Shown here one piece after another: positions 24,432 to 32,435 of a DNA stretch of 32,435 nt. Under the pieces are notes generated by a model. The model was given only the letters and a program-made list of their open reading frames with translations. It did no database searches and had not been told where the DNA came from. Location of the stretch: positions 69,203-101,637 of the forward strand of contig JAHIOM010000014.1 in NCBI GenBank assembly GCA_018895235.1. The letters run 5' to 3'. Source of the stretch: Patescibacteria group bacterium. GTDB lineage: Bacteria > Patescibacteriota > Minisyncoccia > Minisyncoccales > Staskawiczbacteraceae. Position 1 is the stretch's first letter; every line of letters starts with the position of its first letter. The translations under genes were made by a program, and so were the position numbers.

Positions 24432-26873
24432 TTACCGACCGTGACAGTGCTTATATTTCATTGGTCGGCCATCGGGATGTTTCGCCCCACATGGACAGGG
24501 ATCATTGCGACCTACTGTTTTTTTATCTCCGACTTTTATTGGCTGCGGCTGAATCGGCTTTTGTTTTGTTACTTCTGCTTTTAAAATGCTGTTGGCGATC
24601 ACTGCTTCAACCTCGCTTAATAATCTCTGGAACATTCTTCTGCCTTCGTTTTTATACTCTATCAAAGGATCCTGCTGGCCATAAGCCCTCAATCTAACAG
24701 AATCCCGCAGATACTCCATATTTTCCAAGTGTTCTATCCAAAAAGTATCTAAAGCCCGCAAACAAACCAGTTTATCAATCTGTCTCATAACATCCTGACC
24801 AACTTCTTTTTCTTTTTTATTGTAATCTTCTTCTGAAACTCCATTCTTTTTTAAAATTTCCAAAACATATTCTTTTAAAGTATTATTTTCAGCTCGTTCC
24901 AAAATCTCTTTCCTTTTTTTATAAAACACCCCTCGGTGTTTATTCATCACTTCGTCGTATTCTAAGACATGCTGCCTGACATCAAAATTAAATCCTTCAA
25001 CTTTTGCCTGGGCTGATTCAATCACCTTAGAAATCATACCCGACTCTATTGGTTCGTCTTCCGGCACTTTAAATGTTTCCATTATTGGTTTTATCCTGTC
25101 GCCGCCGAAAATTCTCATTAAATCGTCCTCTAAAGATACAAAAAACTGGCTGGAACCCGGGTCTCCCTGTCTGCCAGACCTTCCTCGCAATTGGTTATCA
25201 ATCCTTCTGGCTTCATGCCTTTCAGTACCAATCACGTGCAATCCGCCTGCTTCAATAACTTTTTTCTGGTCCGTTGGATCAGACGGATTTCCGCCCAAAA
25301 CAATATCAACTCCCCTACCCGCCATATTAGTAGCAATAGTAATGGCGCCGGTTTTTCCTGTTTGAGCAATAATTTCCGCTTCTTTCTGGTGATTCTTAGC
25401 GTTTAAAATATTGTGGGGAATTCCTTCCTTCTCTAATAATTTGCCCAGATACTCATTTTTATCAATTGAAACTGTACCAACCAGAACCGGCTGGCCAACC
25501 TGATAACATTTTTTAATTTCTCTTACGACTGCTGTAAATTTACCGTTAACAGATTTGAAAATTTTATCAGACGCATCTTTCCTTACCATTGGTTTGTTGG
25601 TTGGAACGGAAATAACATCAAGCTTGTAAACCTTATCAAATTCTTCTGCTGAGGTTAGGGCTGTACCCGTCATACCTGACAGGGTTTTGTACATTCTGAA
25701 ATAGTTCTGGAAAGTAATTGTTGCCCAGGTTCTTGATTCCTCTTGGACTTTCACTCCTTCTTTTGCTTCAACTGCCTGATGAAGGCCCGAGGACCATCTG
25801 CGCCCCGGCATTAATCTGCCGGTGAACTCGTCAACTATTACAACCTCACCCTCTTTTACCACATAATCCCTGTCTTTTTGAAAAAGATTTCTGGCTTTTA
25901 GGGCTGACTCTAACTGGTGGGTTGTAGCAATATCATTTTCCAGCCAAGGATCAGAACCCAAATCTTTTACTATTTTATTCTGACCGCCTTCGGTAAAGGT
26001 GACTGCTTTCATTTTCTCATCAATTTCATAATCTTCTTTTTCTTTCAGCCGACTGATAACTTTGGCAAAATGATAATATTTTTCAGTTGATTCTCCGCCT
26101 GGCGAAGAAATTATTAATGGCGTCCTCGCTTCATCAATTAAAATTGAATCAATTTCATCCACAATAGCAAAATTATGGCCCCGCTGAACCTGCTCTTTTA
26201 AATCATAAACCATATTGTCCTTTAAATAATCAAAGCCAAACTCATTGTTGGTGCCATAAGTAATGTCTGCCAAATACGCTTCTTGCCTGGAAACCGGTTT
26301 TAAAAAATCTTCTATAATTTTAAAACCCCCAAGCTTATCACGCATTTGGTCTTTTTCTGTGTCGGGTTTTTTGTAATCAGGGTCGTATAAAAACGACTGG
26401 GCATGATTAATGCAGCCAACAGTTAGCCCTAAAAAATTATATATCTGCCCCATCCAAACAGTATCTCTTATGGCCAAATAATCATTAACCGTAATAATAT
26501 GAACTCCTTTTCCTGTTAAAGCATTTAAATATGCAGAAAGGGTTGCAACTAAGGTTTTACCTTCCCCGGTTTTCATTTCAGCAATCTTGCCTTGGTGCAA
26601 AGTAATGCCGCCCATTAGTTGAACGTCAAAATGCCGCTGCTTTAGCGTTCTTTTTGCTGATTCCCTAACTAAAGCAAAAGCTTCGGGCAGCAGCTCGTCT
26701 AAACTTTTCCCCTGAGTTATTTTCTCTTTTAGTGCTTGGGTAGCTTGCGAAAGGTCCTTGTCGGATTTATCTTTGAATCCTGCTTCAAGCAAGTTTATTT
26801 GGGAAACTAACGGATATAGTTTTTTTAAGTATTTTTGGTGAGTATCGCCAAAGATTTTCGTAATTATTGACAT
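24432..26873 (-). CDS. secA: Preprotein translocase ATPase SecA
   Basis: MKTGEGKTLVATLSAYLNAL, VDEIDSILIDEARTPLIIS, GRSGRQGDPGSSQFFVSLEDDLMRIF, SEC-C motif GRNDPCPCG...KYKHCHGR. Confidence 0.97.
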   Translation of the reverse strand: MSIITKIFGDTHQKYLKKLYPLVSQINLLEAGFKDKSDKDLSQATQALKEKITQGKSLDELLPEAFALVRESAKRTLKQRHFDVQLMGGITLHQGKIAEMKTGEGKTLVATLSAYLNALTGKGVHIITVNDYLAIRDTVWMGQIYNFLGLTVGCINHAQSFLYDPDYKKPDTEKDQMRDKLGGFKIIEDFLKPVSRQEAYLADITYGTNNEFGFDYLKDNMVYDLKEQVQRGHNFAIVDEIDSILIDEARTPLIISSPGGESTEKYYHFAKVISRLKEKEDYEIDEKMKAVTFTEGGQNKIVKDLGSDPWLENDIATTHQLESALKARNLFQKDRDYVVKEGEVVIVDEFTGRLMPGRRWSSGLHQAVEAKEGVKVQEESRTWATITFQNYFRMYKTLSGMTGTALTSAEEFDKVYKLDVISVPTNKPMVRKDASDKIFKSVNGKFTAVVREIKKCYQVGQPVLVGTVSIDKNEYLGKLLEKEGIPHNILNAKNHQKEAEIIAQTGKTGAITIATNMAGRGVDIVLGGNPSDPTDQKKVIEAGGLHVIGTERHEARRIDNQLRGRSGRQGDPGSSQFFVSLEDDLMRIFGGDRIKPIMETFKVPEDEPIESGMISKVIESAQAKVEGFNFDVRQHVLEYDEVMNKHRGVFYKKRKEILERAENNTLKEYVLEILKKNGVSEEDYNKKEKEVGQDVMRQIDKLVCLRALDTFWIEHLENMEYLRDSVRLRAYGQQDPLIEYKNEGRRMFQRLLSEVEAVIANSILKAEVTKQKPIQPQPIKVGDKKTVGRNDPCPCGAKHPDGRPMKYKHCHGR

Positions 26874-26950
26874 TGTTTTTTATTTTGAGTAAAGCGAAAA
26901 TCAAGGTTCTGCCAGGAGGCATGGTTCTTATTTTAGATGAAAAGGACTTA

Positions 26951-26984
26951 AACAACAAGCCCCGCCTAAGCGGGGCTTGTTGTT
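26951..26984. terminator. Strong bidirectional terminator-like hairpin
   Basis: AACAACAAGCCCCGC-CTAA-GCGGGGCTTGTTGTT: 15-bp perfect stem. Confidence 0.7.
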
Positions 26985-27001
26985 TTGTTGAGTTATTTTA
27001 T

Positions 27002-29758
27002 TTACTTTTTAAAACCTCGGATAACCCTTGATAATCCTACTAGAACTAATATCACAATAATGATTATCAGTAATATGTAAATCGGCCTGTTAAGATTAAC
27101 CCCCAGCAAACCAGCCAACCATCCTTCTGATTCGGAAATTATCTGTTGTCCTTCTTTCAAGAAGTTAATCTGGACATTATCTGAATCCGAACCGCTGGCA
27201 GTAGTAATTGTTCCTACAACATCAGCTGCTGGCCTGAATATTGAGCTTTCTGAAGTAATCTCACCCTTAAATGTTATGATCTTGGTGGTTCCTGGAGCCA
27301 AAGAGCCCAAGGTTACTCCGCTTCTAATATCTCCATTATACGGAACACCTTCAAGCATTAATTCTCCCTTGTATAACACCTCTTGAGGAAAATCAACTTT
27401 AACTACTACGTTATCCATTGTTCTGTTTTCTCCATTACTAACAACTGCAAGGAAATCAATTTTTTCTATTGAGCCGGCGCTAAAAGACTTTAACCATTGA
27501 ACTGCTTCGCTTTCTTTTTTGCCAAAAAGGGTAAGAGCTAAACCGATAACCTGGCAATCATTCTCACAAGAAGATATGGTTTCACCGCAATTACAAGCTC
27601 CGTCTCCGCAGTAGTCACAAACATTACAATAATCAATTGATCCCTTGGCGCAAGTGGCTCCATCGCAACGGAGTTCGTTTTGGCATTGGTTATTGAAACA
27701 GTTATCTATTGTACATTCATTTGCGTCCTGACAATCACGATACTTATCCTGCCTTACATTTAAAGAATCGTACCAGTAAAGATCGCTGTCATAGCATTTT
27801 TTGGCGTAATGAAGGATATATGAGGAACCACCGCAGCCTGATTTTGGCTGACAAACTGAATTACCATAAACACAAGTTTCTTCAGTTGAACAATAATCAA
27901 CCGTTGTCCAGCTGGATAAACCTGTCCAGCTGCTCCAAATACCGGTACAAGAAGCGCTGTATCCTGAACAATATTGATTTCTAGTTTTTGTTCTTTGCCC
28001 GACATCTGAACCGCAGGCTGAACCCCAAGGACAGCCGTATTCATTTTGGGTTTCGGTGTTACAAATTGAAGAGGTGTTTTTATAATGGCAGCCGTCACAA
28101 CAAACACCTGAAGTACACTCGCAGGCACTTGTACAAGATCCATTCTGGCAGGTTTGACCATAACCGCAGGTCTGGACAAATTGGTTGTCTGAGTAAGAGG
28201 TGGTGCTATAGCAAGCATTACCCGTACAACCTCGGTTGTAGCAGGTTCTTTGGCGGTAAATACTGTTGCCTACACAATAATTAGATCCTGTATCAGTACA
28301 ATAGCTGTCGCCGCAGTCCTGGTATTTTTCTTGTCTACCTCCAAGGTAGTCATACCAATAAACATCATTGTCGTAGCAGTTTAAATAGCGGTTCTGGTTC
28401 TGTCCACCGCACTGGTTGTTTTGGCAGGTTTGGCCTGATGCTGAACAATCCTGGTAATTATCGTATCTTAGGGACTGCTGACAAACTCCAGCAGAACACC
28501 ATCTTATGTTTTTTTGTCTTTGTAACCAGGTTGAACCTGAACATTGATAGTTTGAGGTCCAACTGTCATCTCCGCAGTCCTCGTACATTTCCTGCCTGGT
28601 GCCTTGAGAGTCGTACCAGTAAACATCGTTGTTGTAACATTGTTTGTAGGAATGATTAATATTCTGGGAGTTTACGCTAACTGAACAATTTGCATTGCCT
28701 GTTTGTGTCCCCGAGGTAACACTTACTGTAGCTGTATATGTTCCTGCATTTGGGAATGAGTTTGAACAGCTTTGAGAAGACCCTGCACAAGACCCTGACC
28801 AGGAATAAGTATATGAACCTGTGCCTCCTGAGGATGAAGAGCTGAAGTTTACTGTTTGATTGGTGTTGGCTGGGTTGGGTGAAGCAGAACAGGAGATAGA
28901 TAAAGAAGGAATAGGTTGACTGACATTAACTGAACAGTTAGCTGACCCTGTTTGTGTTCCTGAAGTAACGCTCACTGTAGCTGTATATGTTCCTGAGTTT
29001 GAGAATGAGTTTGAACAGTTTTGAGAAGATCCTGTGCAAGACCCTGACCAAGAATAAATATATGAACCTGTACCTCCTGAGGATGAAGAGCTGAAGTTTA
29101 CTGTTTGGTTGGTGTTGGCTGGGTTGGGTGAGGAAGAACAGGAGACATTAAGAGTGGGAGTGGGAGGAGAATAGCTTGCCAGAGTTATAAATTCTGAAGG
29201 ATAACTTTTGTAAGCGCCATTGTTCACGCCCATAACAAAACCGCGACCGTTCCCAGATATACTATTATAATCACTCAGCGGCATTTCTATGGTCCTAGTA
29301 ACCACCCATATAATATTTCCCGAACATCTTGAATCTGTTTCTCCGCGCACTACTACTTGAAAACTGGGGTTTATTAAATGGTATTGAGATGGCCAAACGC
29401 CAATAACAGGGTTTAGGTGCCAGCAACACTTTCTACTTCCATAACCACCAATCCCGCATTCCCCTCCTGGAAAATTAAGAGTACATACCTGTGTTTTTGT
29501 ACCAAAAAGCCAGTGGGTGGCGGCTATCCCCGACCAGGGAGTTTGCTTACATATCTTACCCTCTATGACCAAGGTAATTTTATTTGTAGCGTTATTATAG
29601 CTAGTGGAGTAGGTTGCAACTGGCCTTGTTGTATAGTTGCTCGCTTGAGTCCCATAGCAATACCAATGGGCATATGTAATGCTTGGTATAAACAGGATTA
29701 CAAAAAATCCCAAAATTATGGATATATATAATAGTTTCTTATAATTAAACATATTCAT
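27002..29758 (-). CDS. Cys-rich PKD-repeat surface protein with signal peptide and C-terminal TM anchor
   Basis: N-terminal hydrophobic signal; two tandem PKD-like repeats (PNPANTNQTVNFSSSSSGGTGSY.YSWSGSC); three CYxxDxYWYDsxxxRQxxYxDC modules; C-terminal PIYILLIIIIVILVLVGLSRVIRGFKK. Confidence 0.8.
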   Translation of the reverse strand: MNMFNYKKLLYISIILGFFVILFIPSITYAHWYCYGTQASNYTTRPVATYSTSYNNATNKITLVIEGKICKQTPWSGIAATHWLFGTKTQVCTLNFPGGECGIGGYGSRKCCWHLNPVIGVWPSQYHLINPSFQVVVRGETDSRCSGNIIWVVTRTIEMPLSDYNSISGNGRGFVMGVNNGAYKSYPSEFITLASYSPPTPTLNVSCSSSPNPANTNQTVNFSSSSSGGTGSYIYSWSGSCTGSSQNCSNSFSNSGTYTATVSVTSGTQTGSANCSVNVSQPIPSLSISCSASPNPANTNQTVNFSSSSSGGTGSYTYSWSGSCAGSSQSCSNSFPNAGTYTATVSVTSGTQTGNANCSVSVNSQNINHSYKQCYNNDVYWYDSQGTRQEMYEDCGDDSWTSNYQCSGSTWLQRQKNIRWCSAGVCQQSLRYDNYQDCSASGQTCQNNQCGGQNQNRYLNCYDNDVYWYDYLGGRQEKYQDCGDSYCTDTGSNYCVGNSIYRQRTCYNRGCTGNACYSTTSYSDNQFVQTCGYGQTCQNGSCTSACECTSGVCCDGCHYKNTSSICNTETQNEYGCPWGSACGSDVGQRTKTRNQYCSGYSASCTGIWSSWTGLSSWTTVDYCSTEETCVYGNSVCQPKSGCGGSSYILHYAKKCYDSDLYWYDSLNVRQDKYRDCQDANECTIDNCFNNQCQNELRCDGATCAKGSIDYCNVCDYCGDGACNCGETISSCENDCQVIGLALTLFGKKESEAVQWLKSFSAGSIEKIDFLAVVSNGENRTMDNVVVKVDFPQEVLYKGELMLEGVPYNGDIRSGVTLGSLAPGTTKIITFKGEITSESSIFRPAADVVGTITTASGSDSDNVQINFLKEGQQIISESEGWLAGLLGVNLNRPIYILLIIIIVILVLVGLSRVIRGFKK
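28681..29144 (-). repeat. Tandem 249-bp (83-aa) PKD-encoding direct repeat
   Basis: 28681-28895 and 28930-29144 align with no gap and high identity. Confidence 0.85.
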
Positions 29759-29806
29759 AAATATGTATTTTTTCTTAGTTTTTAAACTCTTGTTTGAATT
29801 AATAGT

Positions 29807-29835
29807 ATTATATCAAATTGCGCTGTTTTTGTCAA
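29807..29835 (-). promoter_or_regulatory. Perfect consensus sigma70 promoter of the surface protein gene
   Basis: Minus strand TTGACA-N17-TATAAT. Confidence 0.8.
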
Positions 29836-29907
29836 TATCGAAGGGGTAATTCTCCGTCGGGTTTTTGTACTACCAAATTACAACAATTTTAAAATTTTTG
29901 CAAATAT

Positions 29908-29933
29908 TTTAAAACACCTCGAACATCGAGGTG
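29908..29933 (-). terminator. Terminator of the arginine decarboxylase gene
   Basis: Minus strand CACCTCG-ATGTT-CGAGGTG-TTTTAAAAT. Confidence 0.7.
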
Positions 29934-29963
29934 ATTTAAAAAGACAAAATTTTATCAAATGCA

Positions 29964-30506
29964 CTACGGCACAAAAATTGCTGCTGCTACTACTGTAGTC
30001 CACAAACCATTCTTATTTCCTTGGGCCGTCTGAGTAACATTGGAAGAGGCAATAATTTTACCTGACATTTTAAAAACCTTTTCTTTTTCATCCCAGGCGC
30101 TTTCGGGATTAAATTCAATGCCGAGAGTCGTCGCCAGCATTGTCGCTGCTAAATCTTCAGTATAGTCGCTGACTTTTTCTTCTATTTCTCCAAAAGAATG
30201 GTGTTCTGAAAGATAACCGTATTGGTTATCTCCTGCCGGCACGGCACAGCCGATTGAGGCACCAATTAACCTGTTTGGTTCATTTGTTTCGGTCCTTGCT
30301 AAAACAGTAAAAACCACCTCGCCGGCTTTTAAAAGTTCCAGTCCTTTCTCGCGAGGCACCCTTTTGCAACCCGGAGGCAAAATACTAGAAACCGAAACTA
30401 AGTTGAATTTTTCAATTCCGGCGCTTCTAAGAGCTAACTCAAAAGAGCTTAATCTTTCTTTGGAAACTCCTACTCCTTTGGTAAAGAAAAACTTTGTTGG
30501 GATCAT
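29964..30506 (-). CDS. pdaD: Pyruvoyl-dependent arginine decarboxylase
   Basis: [48 protein letters not shown], with the Ser-Ser self-cleavage context. Confidence 0.88.
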   Translation of the reverse strand: MIPTKFFFTKGVGVSKERLSSFELALRSAGIEKFNLVSVSSILPPGCKRVPREKGLELLKAGEVVFTVLARTETNEPNRLIGASIGCAVPAGDNQYGYLSEHHSFGEIEEKVSDYTEDLAATMLATTLGIEFNPESAWDEKEKVFKMSGKIIASSNVTQTAQGNKNGLWTTVVAAAIFVP

Positions 30507-30546
30507 TAATTTATTAAATTATTATAATTAGTTAGTTATTTTCCAA

Positions 30547-30957
30547 TTAACTTTTATTTTTGCGGAATCTGGCGTCTGGGGCTATATGTAAAGATTTTTT
30601 AAGACTTCTTGCTTGTCTCCGCCTCAAATCAATTTTCCTCAATTTATATCTTTTAATCTCTTGCTGCATTTCATCTTTTACCTCAACAATCGCAGACCTC
30701 AAATCTTCTCTTGTTGCTTCGCACCTAATGCTTTTCCCCGGTAAATGCATTTGGACTTCTACCCTAAAAAACGGCCCTTTTTGATGGTGTCTGGTTTCTT
30801 TTTCTACTTCCACAAAAACCTCAACCAGCGGTTTACCGATAGTTCCCTCTTTTCTTAATATATTAATGAATTTTTTAAGACCCCCTATCTTTTCTTCTAT
30901 AAAAGTATCTATTGATTTACTTGGTTCGATATTTTTTGATCTAATAATGATTTTCAT
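30547..30957 (-). CDS. hpf: Ribosome hibernation promoting factor / RaiA-like
   Basis: MKIIIRSKNIEPSKSIDTFIEEKIGGLKKFI...VEVFVEVEKETRHHQKGPFFRVEVQMHLPGKSIRCEATREDLRSAIVEVKDEMQQEIKRYK. Internal ATG at 30957 preferred over the ORF-track start at 30996. Confidence 0.88.
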   Translation of the reverse strand: MKIIIRSKNIEPSKSIDTFIEEKIGGLKKFINILRKEGTIGKPLVEVFVEVEKETRHHQKGPFFRVEVQMHLPGKSIRCEATREDLRSAIVEVKDEMQQEIKRYKLRKIDLRRRQARSLKKSLHIAPDARFRKNKS

Positions 30958-30973
30958 AATTATGAATGAGGAA

Positions 30974-31034
30974 GGAAAATGAAAACTTGTTTTCATTTTC
31001 CGACCGAATGATTAATTATATAGACCGGAGGTCT
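30974..31034. promoter_or_regulatory. Two hairpins in the murB-hpf spacer
   Basis: GGAAAATGAAAAC-TT-GTTTTCATTTTCC (13-bp stem) and AGACC-GGA-GGTCT. Confidence 0.5.
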
Positions 31035-31042
31035 CTATAAGT

Positions 31043-31939
31043 TTAGAAGCCTAAGTATTGTATTTCTTCTTCTAATTCTATTTTGAATTTACTTTTTACT
31101 TTTTGTTTTATTATTTTTATTAATTTTACCACATCTTTGGCTTTAGCTCCTCCCAAATTAACAATAAAGTTAGCGTGCTTTTCGGAAATTTGAGCGCCAT
31201 CTATCTTTTTTCCTTTTAAACCGCACTTGTCTATTAGTTCGCCGGCCGAGAACCCTTTTGGATTTTTGAAAATACAACCGGCCGAAGGAAAAATAAGTGG
31301 TTGTTTTCCTTTTCTATAAAACTGGAATTTTTTAATTTTACCTTCAATTTCTTTTTTACCGCCCTTTTGTAATTCTAAAATGACAGAGAGGATTATAAGA
31401 TTTTTATTTCTTTTAAAAATGCTGTTTTTTTCGCCAAACCTGCATTCTTTTTTAGATAAATCACTAATTTTTAAATTATTGGCGTCTAAAATTTCTACAC
31501 TTTTTATTATCTCTGCCATTGTAGAACCAAAGGCTCCAACATTGCCATAAGCTGCGGCCCCCAAAGTACCTGGTATTCCAACCGCCCATTCCAAACCCCT
31601 TAATGATTTCTTAACGCTGAAAACTACTACGCTGCTTAAGATGGCCCCCGCTTCAGCATAAATAGTTTCTAGTCTAGAATTGTGGTTTTTAATTTTTAAT
31701 TTTGAGTTTTGAATTTTTATCACCAGTCCCTTATATCCCCTATCTGAAACTAATAAATTACTTCCTCCCCCAAAAATAAAAAACGGCAAATGATTCTTTT
31801 TTGCTACTTTTATAGCTTGAACCAGTGCTTTTGGGTTTTTTGCCACAAAAAAATATTTTGCCGGCCCGCCGATTTTAAAGGTGGTATACTCGGCCATTGA
31901 TATATTCTCTTTTATTCCCGGCAAATCTTTTATTTTCAT
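31043..31939 (-). CDS. murB: UDP-N-acetylenolpyruvoylglucosamine reductase
   Basis: YTTFKIGGPAKYF, FIFGGGSNLLVSDRGYKGLVI, GLEWAVGIPGTLGAAAYGNVGAFG, PSAGCIFKNP, AGELIDKCGLKGKKIDGAQISEKHANFIVN. Confidence 0.95.
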   Translation of the reverse strand: MKIKDLPGIKENISMAEYTTFKIGGPAKYFFVAKNPKALVQAIKVAKKNHLPFFIFGGGSNLLVSDRGYKGLVIKIQNSKLKIKNHNSRLETIYAEAGAILSSVVVFSVKKSLRGLEWAVGIPGTLGAAAYGNVGAFGSTMAEIIKSVEILDANNLKISDLSKKECRFGEKNSIFKRNKNLIILSVILELQKGGKKEIEGKIKKFQFYRKGKQPLIFPSAGCIFKNPKGFSAGELIDKCGLKGKKIDGAQISEKHANFIVNLGGAKAKDVVKLIKIIKQKVKSKFKIELEEEIQYLGF

Positions 31940-31949
31940 AACGCCTAAA

Positions 31950-32435
31950 TTATTTTTCATTTGATAAAAGCAGTTTGAGAAAGAATATTGTTTCTGTTTT
32001 AAGTTTTGCCCGCGCCCAATCTTTTTGCGGCTCGCTAAGAGATTCTCCTAAGCCGTCAAGAATACGGCGGTTATCCGTTTTTTCTAATAAATCTATGCAT
32101 TTTTGCAAAACTTCTTTAAACGTCTTTTTTGAACAATTTTCTACTATTGTTTTGTTAATGTCCCAATTATTTTTTGCGAAAAAATAAACATCAAAAATAT
32201 CTCGGCTTGTTTTTCCGACGCGCTTGTGCATTGCCATTAACTTGTGGGCGAACATATCTTCCTTAACCATTACCAGCATAGAAATGCCAAGCAGGGTTTT
32301 TAGTTCATATTTTGAGCCAAATTTTCTGCGATTAACTTCAATTTTTATATTTTGAGATTTCTCGTCGTACGAAATTACATTAATTAAATTAAATCTTTTA
32401 ACGTGGGAATCAATTACTTTTCCATAACTTGCGGC
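31950..32435 (-). CDS. AbiEii/AbiGii-type nucleotidyltransferase toxin-like protein (5' end beyond window edge)
   Basis: Frame is open to the window edge: AASYGKVIDSHVKRFNLINVISYDEKSQNIKIEVNRRKFGSKYELKTLLGISMLVMVKEDMFAHKLMAMHKRVGKTSRDIFDVYFFAKNN. Confidence 0.65.
   Translation of the reverse strand, partial: AASYGKVIDSHVKRFNLINVISYDEKSQNIKIEVNRRKFGSKYELKTLLGISMLVMVKEDMFAHKLMAMHKRVGKTSRDIFDVYFFAKNNWDINKTIVENCSKKTFKEVLQKCIDLLEKTDNRRILDGLGESLSEPQKDWARAKLKTETIFFLKLLLSNEK

Noticed and set aside
27709-28659. Plus- and minus-strand ORFs nested in the Cys-rich surface protein gene
   Set aside because: Overlap a long coherent CDS in other frames and show no domain signal; treated as spurious.
28681-29144. 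CRISPR-like repeat array
   Set aside because: The repeat is only two copies of a long coding unit (PKD domain) without short repeats or spacers. No CRISPR array or Cas gene seen anywhere.

Overview
The window looks like a Patescibacteria/CPR-type (Parcubacteria-like) chromosome segment, judged from gene content and style. It is AT-rich with almost all genes on the minus strand. Housekeeping genes read from the translations: lepA, murJ, a CofE-like ligase, rnpB (plus strand), rnhA, a RecJ/DHH protein, pgk, a TraD/VirD4-like ATPase with a large W-rich membrane partner, a sigma-region-4/HARE-HTH protein, secF, secD, a YfcE-like phosphodiesterase, a Doc/HTH toxin-antitoxin pair, secA, a Cys-rich PKD surface protein, a pyruvoyl arginine decarboxylase, an HPF/RaiA protein, murB and an AbiEii-like toxin. 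Main points of interest: (1) a 272-nt multi-arm inverted-repeat element (8032-8303) between divergent promoters of rnpB and cofE-murJ, which looks like an undescribed structured RNA or 5' leader; (2) a tRNA cluster (divergent initiator-like tRNA, tRNA-Met, tRNA-Asp) whose spacers hold a GIY-YIG and a LAGLIDADG nuclease ORF, both using stop codons inside the downstream tRNA; (3) a ~4.4-kb island flanked by 139-bp near-identical copies of the rnhA 3' end, in which radical SAM, methyltransferase and transposase genes each carry one disabling lesion. All assignments come from reading the sequence; no database search was run.
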